A DNA stretch of 64,000 nt from Haemophilus parahaemolyticus (GTDB taxonomy: Bacteria > Pseudomonadota > Gammaproteobacteria > Enterobacterales > Pasteurellaceae). The stretch spans positions 497,102-561,101 of the forward strand of contig NZ_MUXY01000001.1 in assembly GCF_002015035.1 (NCBI RefSeq). Direction: 5' to 3'. This document shows positions 63,305 to 64,000 of this stretch, one piece after another; positions within the stretch are counted from its first letter, which is position 1; every line of letters begins with the position of its first letter. The position numbers and the translations under genes are program-made. Below the pieces are notes generated by a model. It searched no databases and was not told where the DNA came from. It worked only from the letters and a program-made list of their open reading frames with translations.

Positions 63305-64000
63305 CTATGCGATTTTACCCGCTTGTGCTGCCAGATTATCTTCAGAATGCAAGTGAACATCAAGCTGATTGAGTGCAAAACGGATGCCATTTTCTCTAAA
63401 GAGTTGATTGATGCGATATTGCAAGAAGTTCATTGTCTCTATGCGATCACCCAATTCGCCCACAAACACGAGCAACTCGTGCTCTAATGCATTATCGCCA
63501 AAATGAAGCATATTGATTTCCACTTTTGGCTCACTCAACACTTTTGGTGCTTCGTTAACTGCCTGTAGAAGTAATCGCTGCATCAAATCAAGGTCGGTAT
63601 CATAACTCACTTTAAAGAAAATTTGTAAGCGAGTGATAGTATTATTCAGCGTCCAGTTGATAAAACGATCCGTCACGAAGGCTTGGTTTGGTAATACCAC
63701 TTCCATATGATCCGAATTTAGCAAAGTAGTAGAACGTAAACGAATCTTTGTGATAATCCCCGTGTACTGCCCTACTGTCACTTTGTCGCCAACTCGAATT
63801 GGACGTTCAAACAGCAAGATAGAGCCTGATACGAAACTGCCAAAAATCTCTCGCACCCCGAAACCCAAACCGACTGAAAGGGCGGTAAAGATCCATTGGA
63901 TTTTTGTCCACGAAATCCCCAGTGCTGAAAATGCAGATACGCTGCCAAACGTCACGATAACGTAAGTCAACATCGTAATAATCGTCTGTGGCATCCCTTT
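63305..64000 (-). CDS. MscS-family mechanosensitive channel, 3' part
   Basis: The frame is open to the window edge; about 230 C-terminal residues are visible. Pore helix VSAFSALGISWTKIQ..., ALSVGLGFGVREIFGSFVSG (TM3), then the beta domain RPIRVGDKVTVGQYTGIITK and the C-terminal cage (VEINMLHFGDNALEHELLVF, FRENGIRFALNQLDVHLHSE). The full protein is probably a large MscK/YjeP-type channel. 5' end lies outside the window. Confidence 0.9.
   Translation of the reverse strand, partial: KGMPQTIITMLTYVIVTFGSVSAFSALGISWTKIQWIFTALSVGLGFGVREIFGSFVSGSILLFERPIRVGDKVTVGQYTGIITKIRLRSTTLLNSDHMEVVLPNQAFVTDRFINWTLNNTITRLQIFFKVSYDTDLDLMQRLLLQAVNEAPKVLSEPKVEINMLHFGDNALEHELLVFVGELGDRIETMNFLQYRINQLFRENGIRFALNQLDVHLHSEDNLAAQAGKIA

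Overview
The window is chromosomal DNA of a member of the Pasteurellaceae. The host genes (glnS, yfeABCD, metB, dapB, rlmM, moaACDE, gyrB, ligA, zipA, cysZ, arfA, topA, aroC) have Pasteurellaceae-like sequences. The uptake-signal core ACAAGCGGT is scattered through the host DNA and often forms inverted pairs that act as terminators. That core is typical of the Actinobacillus pleuropneumoniae / Mannheimia / Bibersteinia branch rather than the Haemophilus influenzae branch. Species cannot be fixed from this sequence alone.

Left host arm (1-16141): the 3' part of glnS; a yjjP/yjjB deletion remnant; an acyl-CoA-dehydrogenase-like gene divergent from an ABC importer with a twin-arginine binding protein; a yfeABCD metal importer; metB; dapB; rlmM; a DUF423 membrane protein; and the molybdopterin operon moaA-moaC-moaD-moaE, with a candidate Moco riboswitch in its leader.

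Prophage (about 16026-50778): a P2/HP1-type myophage genome integrated inside the 3' end of moaE. A 110-bp stretch of moaE (107/110 identical) is present at both ends, so the phage restores a full moaE at attL and leaves a 3' fragment at attR. The late genes follow the HP1/P2 order. Portal, terminase and an Ogr/Delta-type activator read rightward. Scaffold, capsid, terminase small subunit, head and tail completion, sheath, tube, endolysin, holin, tail chaperone, tape measure, baseplate W-J-I, tail fibre, accessory fibre genes and a spike protein read leftward from a shared divergent control region. The tail chaperone has an A AAA AAC slippery site with a 62-codon -1 extension. The early module (adenine methyltransferase, gpA-type replication initiator and many small genes) reads leftward from a promoter overlapped by a 21-bp inverted repeat next to cI. 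The lysogeny module reads rightward: cI, a block of accessory genes, then int.

Accessory DNA lies in three places: between the spike gene and attL, between ogr and the methyltransferase, and between cI and int. The first two carry the same arrangement on opposite strands: a promoter with a 16-bp palindrome in its spacer, a structured leader, a 19-20 residue all-hydrophobic peptide, a strong hairpin, and a small ribbon-helix-helix-like protein. This looks like an unrecognised regulatory or toxin-type module. The second place also holds a complete hicAB pair and a second hicB with only the tail of its hicA. The third holds uncharacterised genes separated by copies of a repeat that encodes the last residues of CI, which suggests cassette-like gene gain at a known type of defence-gene hotspot.

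Right host arm (50785-64000): a PHP-domain nuclease (rnm-like), a DNA-glycosylase-like protein, gyrB, ligA, zipA, cysZ, arfA (whose stop codon is buried in an 18-bp hairpin, as expected for a gene expressed from non-stop mRNA), topA, aroC and the 3' part of an MscS-family channel gene. I saw no rRNA, tRNA, CRISPR array or intact insertion sequence.
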